Positions 1 to 5,246 of a stretch of 6,894 bases of DNA are shown piece after piece. Source of the DNA: Thermoplasmatota archaeon (GTDB taxonomy: Archaea > Thermoplasmatota > Thermoplasmata > GCA-020350865 > JAUVCJ01); contig JAUVCJ010000124.1 of NCBI GenBank assembly GCA_030595765.1, forward strand, positions 1-6,894. Direction: 5' to 3'. Below the pieces are notes generated by a model. It made no database searches and was not told the origin of the DNA. It was given only the letters and a program-made list of their open reading frames with translations. Made by a program: the position numbers and the translations under genes. Position 1 is the stretch's first letter. Each line of letters begins with the position of its first letter.

Positions 1-47
1 CTGATGTCCGTGCTTATCGGGGTCTTGCACTGGCTGCATTTATACAT
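1..47 (-). CDS. rpoP: DNA-directed RNA polymerase subunit P (Rpo12/RpoP), N-terminal fragment cut by window edge
   Basis: Only 15 codons and two bases are visible. They start at an ATG at 45-47 that lies inside the end of the upstream rpl37ae gene, giving an 8-nt overlap. The readable protein is MYKCSQCKTPISTDI. An early Cys-x-x-Cys (C4, C7) after Met-Tyr-Lys is typical of the first half of the zinc ribbon in archaeal Rpo12/RpoP, a small subunit that anchors Rpo3/Rpo10 in RNA polymerase. The second Cys pair would lie beyond the edge. Position agrees: rpoP commonly follows rpl37ae in archaeal exosome clusters. The overlap suggests translational coupling to eL43. A different small zinc-ribbon protein cannot be excluded from so short a piece, but sequence and context together make RpoP likely. 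Confidence 0.8.
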   Translation of the reverse strand, partial: MYKCSQCKTPISTDI

Positions 48-306
48 GGATCTCAGGCTCCAGGTCGTATTTCTTGTAGACGTTCACGCTCGATGGTGAG
101 AAAGCATCCCCAGCCTGCACCATTCCGCAGTGCTTGCATGCCCATATGGAAGTGTCCCTTCTTTTGACTGCAGTTTTTCCGCACTGGGGACAGGGGTAGC
201 GCTGGCTCTTTGAGGTCTCAGTTGCTCGTAGTCGCTTGCGCACTCGAATTCCGTAGCGCTGTCCATATTTGCCGGAAATGCCGACTTTCTTGGTCCTTCG
301 TGCCAT
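40..306 (-). CDS. rpl37ae: 50S ribosomal protein L37Ae (eL43)
   Basis: The 88-residue product is a zinc-ribbon protein of the large ribosomal subunit, of the length usual for archaeal L37Ae. The N-terminus is strongly basic (MARRTKKVG, then a run of Arg/Lys to about residue 28), as expected for an rRNA-binding extension. The zinc ribbon is complete: C39-x-x-C42 in CPQCG and C57-x-x-C60 in CKHCG. The C-terminal part is the usual short helix ending near YKKYDLEPE. The ATG at 304-306 is 6 nt after the rrp42 stop and the gene overlaps the start of rpoP, so it sits in the middle of the operon. A GAGG about 12 nt upstream, inside the last codons of rrp42, is a possible but widely spaced ribosome binding site. 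Nothing in the gene is unusual. Confidence 0.96.
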   Translation of the reverse strand: MARRTKKVGISGKYGQRYGIRVRKRLRATETSKSQRYPCPQCGKTAVKRRDTSIWACKHCGMVQAGDAFSPSSVNVYKKYDLEPEIHV

Positions 307-312
307 AGGTCA

Positions 313-1182
313 TCACGTCCTCTGGAATTGCTCCAACAGGAGCATCCGGGTTTTTGGTGCGAGCTCTTGAGCGGTATTTATAAGTTTCTTAACTTCAGAC
401 CCTAATATGGTGCCTCGCAGACCTTTTTGCATGGCCCTGATGTCTCCGGCATCATCAAGGGTAACTGTAAGCCTTGCATCCGCAACCAACCCTTCGTCTG
501 GCCCAGGGTCCAGGAACAGGCTGGTGCCCATCTTCACAAATGTATTGGATATCGGGGTGCAGGATAGAGCCAATGGTCTGTCTTTGCCTAGGCCATATTT
601 CTCATTGGGCACAGTTGTGCACATCAATGCCGAAACTGCAGCCAGACTACAGGCATCAAAGAGATTACCAGCATGATTGACAACATGAAGGTCAATGTAT
701 ATTGTCCAGACCAACCCTTCAGGAACTCCTCCTTCAGAAACATCACCTTCAGAGGCTTTGCCATCTATGGCCTTCCCATCCGAATTATTTTTTTCTGAGC
801 TGATGCTTAACAATGAAAGGTCAAGGCACTGGCTTTCTCGGATACCTCTGTCCACAACCCTTGCGACCTCTATAGCTTCCTCTCTAGGGGAGCCATATCC
901 AAGGTCAGGGTGGGCCATTGCAACAAGCTCTACAGAAGTGGTCAGAACGCCCTGGCTGGGTTGGTCTGGATAGGGAGTGCCAGGTTCAAGCTTCACCCCA
1001 CAATATACCTGGGTGTCTCCAAGTTTCAATCTGGAGGAGCCATCTGCAGAGCCTATCAAACCGAACTGGATGTCCAAGTCCCTAAACTGATCCCCGTCTC
1101 TTCCGTCTATCCTTTTTCCTTGAGCTGCCAGTGCCAGCAAGTGATCCCTCTTGATGGTGGATATCACAGATTTTCTGCTCAT
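313..1182 (-). CDS. rrp42: Exosome complex subunit Rrp42 (RNase PH-like, non-catalytic) with a pentapeptide-repeat insertion
   Basis: Rrp42 is the inactive RNase PH-fold partner that alternates with Rrp41 in the hexameric ring of the archaeal exosome, a cytoplasmic 3'-5' RNA phosphorolysis and tailing machine. Family features are clear: KRIDGRDGDQFRDLDIQFG near the start, a long helical region REEAIEVARVVDRGIRES (about 100-117), the core strand TIYIDLHVVNHAGNLFDAC (about 160-178), and a C-terminal helix rich in Lys/Glu/Leu. The length of 289 residues exceeds the roughly 260 expected. The excess is a hydrophilic insertion at about residues 124-157, replacing the short loop before the TIYIDLHV strand. 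It contains five five-residue repeats, described separately. The ATG overlaps the rrp41 stop (ATGA) and is preceded by AAGGAGG with a 7-nt spacer, which fixes the start. It acts together with Rrp41 and Rrp4. Confidence 0.96.
   Translation of the reverse strand: MSRKSVISTIKRDHLLALAAQGKRIDGRDGDQFRDLDIQFGLIGSADGSSRLKLGDTQVYCGVKLEPGTPYPDQPSQGVLTTSVELVAMAHPDLGYGSPREEAIEVARVVDRGIRESQCLDLSLLSISSEKNNSDGKAIDGKASEGDVSEGGVPEGLVWTIYIDLHVVNHAGNLFDACSLAAVSALMCTTVPNEKYGLGKDRPLALSCTPISNTFVKMGTSLFLDPGPDEGLVADARLTVTLDDAGDIRAMQKGLRGTILGSEVKKLINTAQELAPKTRMLLLEQFQRT
715..789 (-). repeat. Five tandem 15-bp units encoding acidic pentapeptides inside rrp42
   Basis: Residues 132-156 of Rrp42 read as five consecutive pentapeptides: NNSDG, KAIDG, KASEG, DVSEG, GVPEG. 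Every unit ends in (Glu/Asp)-Gly. On the plus strand the 15-bp period is visible directly: three neighbouring units begin ccttcag (716, 731, 746), followed by two that begin ccat (761, 776). The units therefore differ in sequence but keep length and frame. The repeat lies in a loop between conserved core segments, so it should protrude from the ring without disturbing the fold. This is seen in the sequence; the surface position is inferred from the RNase PH fold. Confidence 0.85.
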
Positions 1183-2219
1183 TCATCTCCCTCCTTTTCA
1201 TCAAAAAGGCTGACGTTTGGGTCAAGACCTCCACTACCAAAGGTCTCCGTTACCTGGGGGTCATCATCTATCTTTTCATCAGCTTCGTGCTCATTATTAT
1301 CAGCATCATCATCGTCAGAGTCATCAGACCCAGCGTTATCAGCATCGACATCAGCAGACCCAGCGTTATCAGCATCACCACCATCAGAGTCATCAGACCC
1401 AGCGTTATCAGTAGCGCCATCATCAGAGTCATCGTATCCAGCAGTATCAGCATCGCCACCATCAGAGTCAGCATATCCGGCGTTATCAGCACCATTATCG
1501 TCGCTCTGGTAGCACTTCTTGAGCGCCTCCACCTGTTGCCGATTAATCTCGAGGCAACCTTCAATTGCCATTGTCTGAGCCCTGTCCAGCTCATCTGCGG
1601 TAAGGTGTCCGTCCATCTGGAGCAGCACGATCTCCCCTGTCCTGGGAAGAATGGCCATCGGGAGGTCGGCTGTTCCGTGATTATCCTCCTCCTTGTCAAG
1701 GTCCAGAACAACTGTGTCGCCTACCTTCCCAGCAGCGACCGCGGCCACCATGTCCCGCATGGGGATCCCTGCATCTGCAAGAGCAACACTGGCAGCGGTC
1801 AGGCCTGCGCAACGTGTGCCTGCGCTTGCTTCTAGCACCTCAATGTAAACATCAATGGTTGCTCTTGGAAATCGCTGGGTAAATACAGCAGCATCCAAAG
1901 CCTCGGAAAGCACTTTTGATATCTCGGTGGAGCGCCTGTCAGGGCCAGGTCTCTTCCGCTCTCCTACAGAGAAGGCAGCCATGTTGTACCTGCACTGGAT
2001 AATGGCCTTTGTTTGGTCCTGCAAGTGTCTGGGCTGGGCCTCCCTGGGTCCATGCACTGCAACCAGTAGCTTATTTCCGCCCCATTCAAGATAGCATGAG
2101 CCGCTGGCGTTTGAAAGAACATTGGCCTCAATGTGTATTGGCCGAAGATCTCCAGGTGCCCTGCCATCGCGCCTTTTTCCGTTCTCGTCCATTAAGATCA
2201 CGCTATCCTTCTTCTGCAT
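1179..2219 (-). CDS. rrp41: Exosome complex exonuclease subunit Rrp41 with a long acidic repeat tail
   Basis: Rrp41 is the catalytic RNase PH-type subunit of the archaeal exosome; it degrades RNA 3'-5' by phosphorolysis or adds tails using NDPs. The core (about residues 1-237) has GKRRDGR near the start, the RNA-binding arginine segment ERKRPGPDRRS (about 87-97), the phosphate-pocket region AGTRCAGLTAAS, the stretch ALADAGIPMRD, and the catalytic motif EEDNHGTADLP with both expected aspartates (D179, D185). It is therefore probably active. The chosen start is the ATG at 2217-2219, because a perfect GGAGGTGAT lies 4 nt upstream and seven extra in-frame codons further up would overlap rrp4. The protein has 346 residues, versus about 240-250 for a core-only Rrp41. 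The excess is a C-terminal extension of about 109 residues with 41 Asp/Glu and only 2 Lys, mostly 13-residue repeats, ending in a non-repeat acidic segment. Its stop overlaps rrp42. Confidence 0.96.
   Translation of the reverse strand: MQKKDSVILMDENGKRRDGRAPGDLRPIHIEANVLSNASGSCYLEWGGNKLLVAVHGPREAQPRHLQDQTKAIIQCRYNMAAFSVGERKRPGPDRRSTEISKVLSEALDAAVFTQRFPRATIDVYIEVLEASAGTRCAGLTAASVALADAGIPMRDMVAAVAAGKVGDTVVLDLDKEEDNHGTADLPMAILPRTGEIVLLQMDGHLTADELDRAQTMAIEGCLEINRQQVEALKKCYQSDDNGADNAGYADSDGGDADTAGYDDSDDGATDNAGSDDSDGGDADNAGSADVDADNAGSDDSDDDDADNNEHEADEKIDDDPQVTETFGSGGLDPNVSLFDEKEGDE
1190..1196 (-). promoter_or_regulatory. Ribosome binding site of rrp42
   Basis: The minus strand reads AAGGAGG, 7 nt before the rrp42 ATG and inside the last codons of rrp41. 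Together with the ATGA overlap it supports coupled translation of the two ring subunits, which are needed in equal amounts. Confidence 0.8.
1287..1508 (-). repeat. 39-bp tandem repeat encoding the acidic 13-residue units of the Rrp41 tail
   Basis: The unit reads DDSDGGDADNAGS. Going from N- to C-terminus: a 12-residue partial copy (QSDDNGADNAGY, 1473-1508), then ADSDGGDADTAGY (1434-1472), DDSDDGATDNAGS (1395-1433), DDSDGGDADNAGS (1356-1394), a copy shortened by three residues, ADVDADNAGS (1326-1355), and a decayed acidic copy, DDSDDDDADNNEH (1287-1325). On the plus strand the core cagcgttatcag recurs, and length changes are multiples of three. The pattern indicates in-frame expansion and contraction by slippage or unequal exchange. 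The encoded segment is predicted to be disordered from composition. Confidence 0.92.
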
Positions 2220-2220
2220 A

Positions 2221-2997
2221 CTAATCACCTCCATCTTCATATCTGCCAGTAGAGGCTCCTGTTTCAGAGAAGGGGTGCCCGTATTTTGCTGGGCCCAATC
2301 TTCTCTCCAGATGCTCTCTGATGGAATCGGTCAATCCTGCATTCTGGGCATTTTCCTCGATCATGCTAACTGCCAGTAGCACCTCACTAACTGCCTCGGG
2401 CTGGCCTTCCACCCAAATCCGCCCATTCTGCCCAACGAACATCCTTGCGCCGGTATAGGCCTTGATCATGGATATCATGGAGCCCTTCTTCCCGATTATC
2501 CTTGGGACCTTCGTTGGAGCTATATCCATTATTATCCCGCCATTGAGCCTTTTTAAACCTGGGTCATTCAATGTGAGCTGTATCCTTTTTATCTCGTCCA
2601 CCATGGATATCTTTACAAGCACGGCATCACCAACCACAAGATACCTGGGAGTATCTCCAAAATCCACCCTCCATGGAACCTCGTTCACATGCAATGCACA
2701 AAGGTATGGGCAGTTGATATCAACCAACCACATTGTAGGGTTGACCTCTGCAATGTAGCCAATTACCGGGTCAGAAAGCTTTGGCATGTAGGTTCCGCAT
2801 AACGGCACCACATTGATGTAATTGGATCTGACATTGGTAAAGCCCATGCGTGATGCATAGATCTTCCCATTCTCGGTATACGTCCACATGCCAGGCTTGA
2901 AGCTCCATGACTCCAACTCCTCGCCAGGTACGACCACCCTCCTTGGAAGGATGTGTTCTGGTCGGCCATCGTGACCGTTCTGTGAAAGCTCATTCAA
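2221..2997 (-). CDS. rrp4: Exosome complex RNA-binding subunit Rrp4
   Basis: Rrp4 forms a cap subunit on the Rrp41/Rrp42 ring and feeds RNA into the channel. Domain order is that of the family: an N-terminal beta domain opening with RRVVVPGEEL, an S1 domain covering roughly DPVIGYIAEVNPTMWLVDI through VGDAVLVKI, and a KH domain with the loop RIIGKKGS followed by FVGQNGRIWVEG. There is no ATG near the expected N-terminus. I chose the TTG at 2995-2997 because GGGGTGA lies 5 nt upstream and archaeal Rrp4 proteins usually begin only shortly before the VVPGE motif. This gives 258 residues. A TTG nine codons upstream (start 3024), immediately after an in-frame stop and preceded by a looser GAGGTTGAT, would give 267. 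The final codons GGA GGT GAT double as the ribosome binding site of rrp41, 1 nt away. The C-terminal tail after KH is short and hydrophilic. Confidence 0.94.
   Translation of the reverse strand: MNELSQNGHDGRPEHILPRRVVVPGEELESWSFKPGMWTYTENGKIYASRMGFTNVRSNYINVVPLCGTYMPKLSDPVIGYIAEVNPTMWLVDINCPYLCALHVNEVPWRVDFGDTPRYLVVGDAVLVKISMVDEIKRIQLTLNDPGLKRLNGGIIMDIAPTKVPRIIGKKGSMISMIKAYTGARMFVGQNGRIWVEGQPEAVSEVLLAVSMIEENAQNAGLTDSIREHLERRLGPAKYGHPFSETGASTGRYEDGGD
2224..2232 (-). promoter_or_regulatory. Strong ribosome binding site that fixes the rrp41 start
   Basis: The minus strand reads GGAGGTGAT, a full-length complement to the archaeal 16S rRNA 3' end, with 8 nt from GGAGG to the ATG at 2217-2219. It is also the coding sequence for the last three residues of Rrp4 (Gly-Gly-Asp), followed by its TAG stop and one base. 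It decides for the internal Met over the Met seven codons upstream. Confidence 0.88.
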
Positions 2998-3158
2998 ACA
3001 TCTCACCCCATATCTTAAAATCAATCAAACTATCAACCTCTCGCTCATATCAATCAAACGATCCAACTCGTATCCATATCATTCAATGACAGGGCTGAAG
3101 CAAACATGTTCCTGATAAGAACCGAACATACAATGGATAATGCCTGAGAATAACATGT
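2998..3158. other. sbds-rrp4 intergenic region with two sets of short direct repeats
   Basis: This is the only sizeable gap inside the exosome cluster. Plus-strand 3020-3034 and 3049-3063 are 15-bp direct repeats of the form atcaatcaaac-k-atc with one mismatch, 29 bp apart. The 9-mer aacatgttc, containing the palindrome AACATGTT, occurs at 3103-3111 and again at 3152-3160, the second copy overlapping the sbds stop. I see no convincing TATA box at a suitable distance from the rrp4 start and no long T-run ending the sbds transcript. The gap may contain a weak promoter or regulatory sites, but read-through from psmA-sbds is equally possible. Confidence 0.45.
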
Positions 3159-3893
3159 TCAGATGGTGGGTTTGAGTATTTTACACTCCACATCGCCCTT
3201 GGTCTTCTCGTTGAGACGGTCAAAGAACTCCAGCTGTATTCCAGCAGGTATCTCGACCACTCCGATCCAGTTGCCAGTGGACTGCCATTCCTCTTTTATT
3301 ATCTTGCCAAATGAGGTCAGGTCAGGGTAGACCTTGCCATAGTCATCACCGCTAAGCCGCACTGCAACCTTGAGCTTCTCAAAGCGAATGGGGATCAGGG
3401 GTTGAAGAGCAGTCAATGCATCCTTGACCAGGTCATTGGAGCTCTTGAATGGGTCGATGTTAAACTTAGCCTCTGCCAGTGCGTTCTCGATACGCTGTGG
3501 CGGATGCGGTGCCCCGGTCTGGGGGTTGATGGCGTTCCTTGCAATTATGTCCACCACCTTCTTACGCTTGTTCTCCTGCATCTTGCGTCTCTGTTCAGTG
3601 GTGAGTTGAACCTGGCCTTTGTCTATGATGTACTTGACTATTTCAGCGATATCATCGGTGTCAAATACCTGTTTGATAGCGTCCTCCGAAGCCCGATCTC
3701 CTTTCCTGGCATCCTTGAAAATAGTTTCCTCCGGCATATGCTCGAGGATGTCCTCTACCTCTCCGGATTTGATACCATCCACAAAGTCAGCTTCAATGAT
3801 TATCTCAAAGGTGTGCCCATAGCTCTCGAGGTATGCTATGACCATACCGTCCATAAGTTGGTCAGTGTGTTCTTTTTGGATATCTTTGGACAT
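3159..3893 (-). CDS. sbds: Ribosome maturation protein SBDS (Sdo1) homologue
   Basis: This is the archaeal orthologue of the Shwachman-Bodian-Diamond protein, which in eukaryotes works with an EF-2-like GTPase to release an anti-association factor from the large subunit. The 244-residue length fits the family. The N-terminal FYSH domain (to about residue 95) contains VIAYLESYGHTFEIIIEAD and the EDILEHMPEETIFKDARKGDRAS segment. The central helical domain contains QLTTEQRRKMQENKRKKVVDIIARNAINPQTGAPHPPQRIENAL, a very characteristic stretch. The C-terminal ferredoxin-like domain starts around PIRFEKLKVAVRL. The start at 3891-3893 gives about ten residues more before VIAYLE than is common; internal Met14 and Met17 are alternatives, but only the first has an SD-like AGGGAATGAT upstream. 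It lies 39 nt after psmA, a classical archaeal pair. Confidence 0.96.
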   Translation of the reverse strand: MSKDIQKEHTDQLMDGMVIAYLESYGHTFEIIIEADFVDGIKSGEVEDILEHMPEETIFKDARKGDRASEDAIKQVFDTDDIAEIVKYIIDKGQVQLTTEQRRKMQENKRKKVVDIIARNAINPQTGAPHPPQRIENALAEAKFNIDPFKSSNDLVKDALTALQPLIPIRFEKLKVAVRLSGDDYGKVYPDLTSFGKIIKEEWQSTGNWIGVVEIPAGIQLEFFDRLNEKTKGDVECKILKPTI

Positions 3894-3932
3894 CTTTCAT
3901 CATTCCCTATTAAGACCAATCATCTCTCGAGC

Positions 3933-4649
3933 TTATCCCTCAAGCTTATCAAGGTACTTCTTTACTTCCTTGTCGTTCATCTTCCTGAACTCTTCCTTCG
4001 TGCTTACAATGCCGATCTCTACTGTGGGCAGATTTCCCTCCCCTTCGGTGGCCTTCTGAAGAGCCTTCAGACCCAGCATGACGACCTCATCCAGGGACAT
4101 GCCTTCCTTGTAATGGTCCTCGAACATCTCCATCACAATGTTCCTACCAGCACCGATGCTGGAAGCCTTATAGGCCATCAACGCACCGCTTGGATCGGTC
4201 TCGAAAAGGTAACATCCTGTATCATCCACGCCAGCCACGAGAAGTGCAGTTCCAAAGGGTCTGACCCCGCCATACTGGGTATAGTTCTGCTTGTAATCGC
4301 ATATCTTCTTCACCAGTATCTCCACTGGTATTGGCTCGTCATAGGTTACTTTGTTTATCTGCGAAGTGACCCTTGCGTAATCCACCAAAGCTCTAGCATC
4401 TGCAACGAGACCTGATGTGGCACAACCGATGTGCCCGTCGATCTTGAATATCTTTTCGATGGAAGTCGGCTCGATAAGCTGACTGCTTATCCTCTTGTCA
4501 ATCAGAAGGACCACACCATCCTTATACTTCAATCCTGCAGTGGTGGTGCCTCTCTTGACTGCCTCTCTTGCATACTCTACCTGAAATAACCTGCCATCAG
4601 GGGAAAACACGGTTATTCCCCTGTCATATGCCATCTGTCCGGGCTGCAT
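3933..4649 (-). CDS. psmA: 20S proteasome alpha subunit
   Basis: PsmA forms the outer seven-membered rings of the 20S proteasome, controls the gate and docks the PAN/Cdc48 ATPases; it is not proteolytic. The 238-residue sequence has the diagnostic N-terminal segment YDRGITVFSPDGRLFQVEYA (residues 8-27), which forms gate and first helix, then REAVKRGTT and the core strand DGVVLLIDKR. In IEKIFKID, Lys66 corresponds to the pocket lysine that receives the HbYX C-termini of the ATPase. NYTQYGGVRPFGTALLVAGVD and ETDPSGALMAYKASSIGAGR are further family blocks. The C-terminus is a charged helix ending KKYLDKLEG. The ATG at 4647-4649 fits the usual N-terminus; only a weak GTGAT-type site precedes it. 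It is the first gene of the minus-strand cluster, behind a TATA box. No proteasome beta gene is in the window. Confidence 0.97.
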   Translation of the reverse strand: MQPGQMAYDRGITVFSPDGRLFQVEYAREAVKRGTTTAGLKYKDGVVLLIDKRISSQLIEPTSIEKIFKIDGHIGCATSGLVADARALVDYARVTSQINKVTYDEPIPVEILVKKICDYKQNYTQYGGVRPFGTALLVAGVDDTGCYLFETDPSGALMAYKASSIGAGRNIVMEMFEDHYKEGMSLDEVVMLGLKALQKATEGEGNLPTVEIGIVSTKEEFRKMNDKEVKKYLDKLEG

Positions 4650-4684
4650 CTATATCACACTCAGCCGCTGCAACGATTAAGAAT

Positions 4685-4692
4685 CATATAAA
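4685..4692 (-). promoter_or_regulatory. TATA box of the psmA-led operon
   Basis: The minus strand reads AAGCTTTATATGATTC; the TTTATATG core closely matches the archaeal TATA consensus. It is centred about 40 nt upstream of the psmA ATG, which predicts a transcription start near 4660-4665 and a short leader of roughly 10-15 nt. A purine-rich stretch (GGGAACAAG) lies immediately upstream where a TFB recognition element would be expected. Confidence 0.7.
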
Positions 4693-4874
4693 GCTTGTTC
4701 CCACTCCACATCCATGCCATTTCCATTAATCAGGTTGTTCGAAAGTAGCGGGTCCTAGATTATTATCAGAGTCGGCAGGTCAGGATATACAGAAGAATAT
4801 GCGGATATGGAGCTTTTCGCTATACTTTCACTCATGACCAGCACGCCATTTTGTTCAGTACATTCACTCCCCCC

Positions 4875-4891
4875 TCCTGCCTTTAGCAGGA
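4875..4891. other. Small hairpin upstream of the small ORF
   Basis: TCCTGC and GCAGGA form a perfect 6-bp stem around the 5-nt loop CTTTA. It directly adjoins the TATA-like gatatatc. It may be a DNA palindrome bound by a regulator rather than an RNA structure, because it lies upstream of the predicted transcript. Confidence 0.35.
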
Positions 4892-4897
4892 TATATC
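4890..4897 (+). promoter_or_regulatory. Possible TATA element for the plus-strand small ORF
   Basis: The sequence gatatatc matches the A/T alternation of archaeal TATA boxes. A start about 25 nt downstream would lie near 4918, exactly where the GAACAG-type repeat begins, giving a leader of about 70 nt before the ORF. The assignment depends on the ORF being real. Confidence 0.35.
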
Positions 4898-4918
4898 ACT
4901 CCGTCGTTACTCGGTATA

Positions 4919-4978
4919 GAACAGGACAGAACAGAACTGAAATGAACAGGGCTGAACTGGATTGGACAGAACAGGAGG
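4919..4978 (+). repeat. Degenerate GAACAG/GAACTG short repeat in the leader of the small ORF
   Basis: The stretch is built from recurring gaacagg, gaacaga, gaactga, gaacagg, gaactgg and gaacagg pieces spaced by a few bases, with almost no C or T except within these words. The last copy runs into the AGGAGG ribosome binding site. The plus strand is purine-rich and would be largely unstructured as RNA. Purpose unknown; it could be a slippage-derived leader or a repeated protein-binding site. Confidence 0.5.
4973..4978 (+). promoter_or_regulatory. Ribosome binding site of the 26-codon ORF
   Basis: AGGAGG lies 9 nt before the first ATG at 4988-4990 and 12 nt before a second ATG that follows directly. 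Both strength and spacing are in the normal range, and this is the main reason for treating the short ORF as a candidate gene. Confidence 0.55.
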
Positions 4979-4987
4979 AAACTAATA

Positions 4988-5068
4988 ATGATGGACAATA
5001 ACGACCCTGACCACTACAGCTGGGAAGATATCTATTCCCTGTGTGGAGTGGATCCAGAATACGAGTAA
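4988..5068 (+). CDS. Candidate acidic microprotein, 26 residues, function unknown
   Basis: I do not recognise this ORF. It begins with two consecutive ATG codons, MMDNNDPDHYSW, and ends in CGVDPEYE before TAA. The product is strongly acidic, without Lys or Arg, and contains several aromatic residues and a single Cys (C19). It has no signal peptide or membrane segment. Support comes from the AGGAGG site 9 nt upstream, a TATA-like element about 95 nt upstream, and its place in a long region otherwise free of genes. It is opposite in strand to all neighbours, so it would be a separate transcription unit. A chance ORF of this length is easy to obtain, and no homologue is known to me. An alternative is that it is a short leader or regulatory ORF for the structured downstream RNA, or the surviving start of a decayed gene. 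Confidence 0.4.
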   Translation: MMDNNDPDHYSWEDIYSLCGVDPEYE

Positions 5069-5153
5069 TACCATTCGAATAATACCATTTCCCATCCGAA
5101 CCGAGCCTGAATGGCGGTGGCATACATCCCAACCGTGCCATCACGAGAACAGG

Positions 5154-5186
5154 CGCTACCTGCTGGAGCCGACACCAGCAAGAGCG
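5154..5186. other. Two-part stem-loop
   Basis: The inner stem TGCTGG (5161-5166) pairs perfectly with CCAGCA (5175-5180) around an 8-nt loop. The outer stem CGCT (5154-5157) pairs with AGCG (5183-5186) across an asymmetric internal loop (ACC/AG). Ten base pairs in this arrangement suggest an RNA element. I cannot name a family. Confidence 0.45.
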
Positions 5187-5246
5187 GCGTTCTCTGCTTG
5201 AAGGGCGAATTGAAAGGTTAAAGGTGGGGGAGGGGGAAGATACATT

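Noticed and set aside
1287..1508. Tandem repeat considered as a CRISPR array
   Set aside because: Units are contiguous without unique spacers and are translated in frame as part of Rrp41.
910..1512. 200-codon plus-strand ORF rich in Ser/Pro/Ala repeats
   Set aside because: It is the antisense image of the Rrp41 acidic repeat and the start of rrp42; both minus-strand genes have clear family motifs, and the repetitive look is inherited from the repeat.
3895..3905. ATGATGA on the minus strand before sbds as a C/D-box sRNA box C
   Set aside because: No properly spaced C', D' and D boxes follow; the motif lies in the sbds leader and is best read as part of a weak ribosome binding site.
3402..4415. 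337-codon plus-strand ORF opposite sbds and psmA
   Set aside because: It lies fully antisense to two strongly conserved genes and shows no recognisable domain; long shadow frames are common opposite well-coded genes.
4807..5001. 64-codon plus-strand ORF
   Set aside because: No ribosome binding site precedes it, its second half is only the translated GAACAG repeat, and it overlaps the better-supported 26-codon ORF.
4896..5144. 82-codon minus-strand ORF in the gene-free gap
   Set aside because: It has no convincing ribosome binding site and no family motif; half of it is antisense to the GAACAG repeat.
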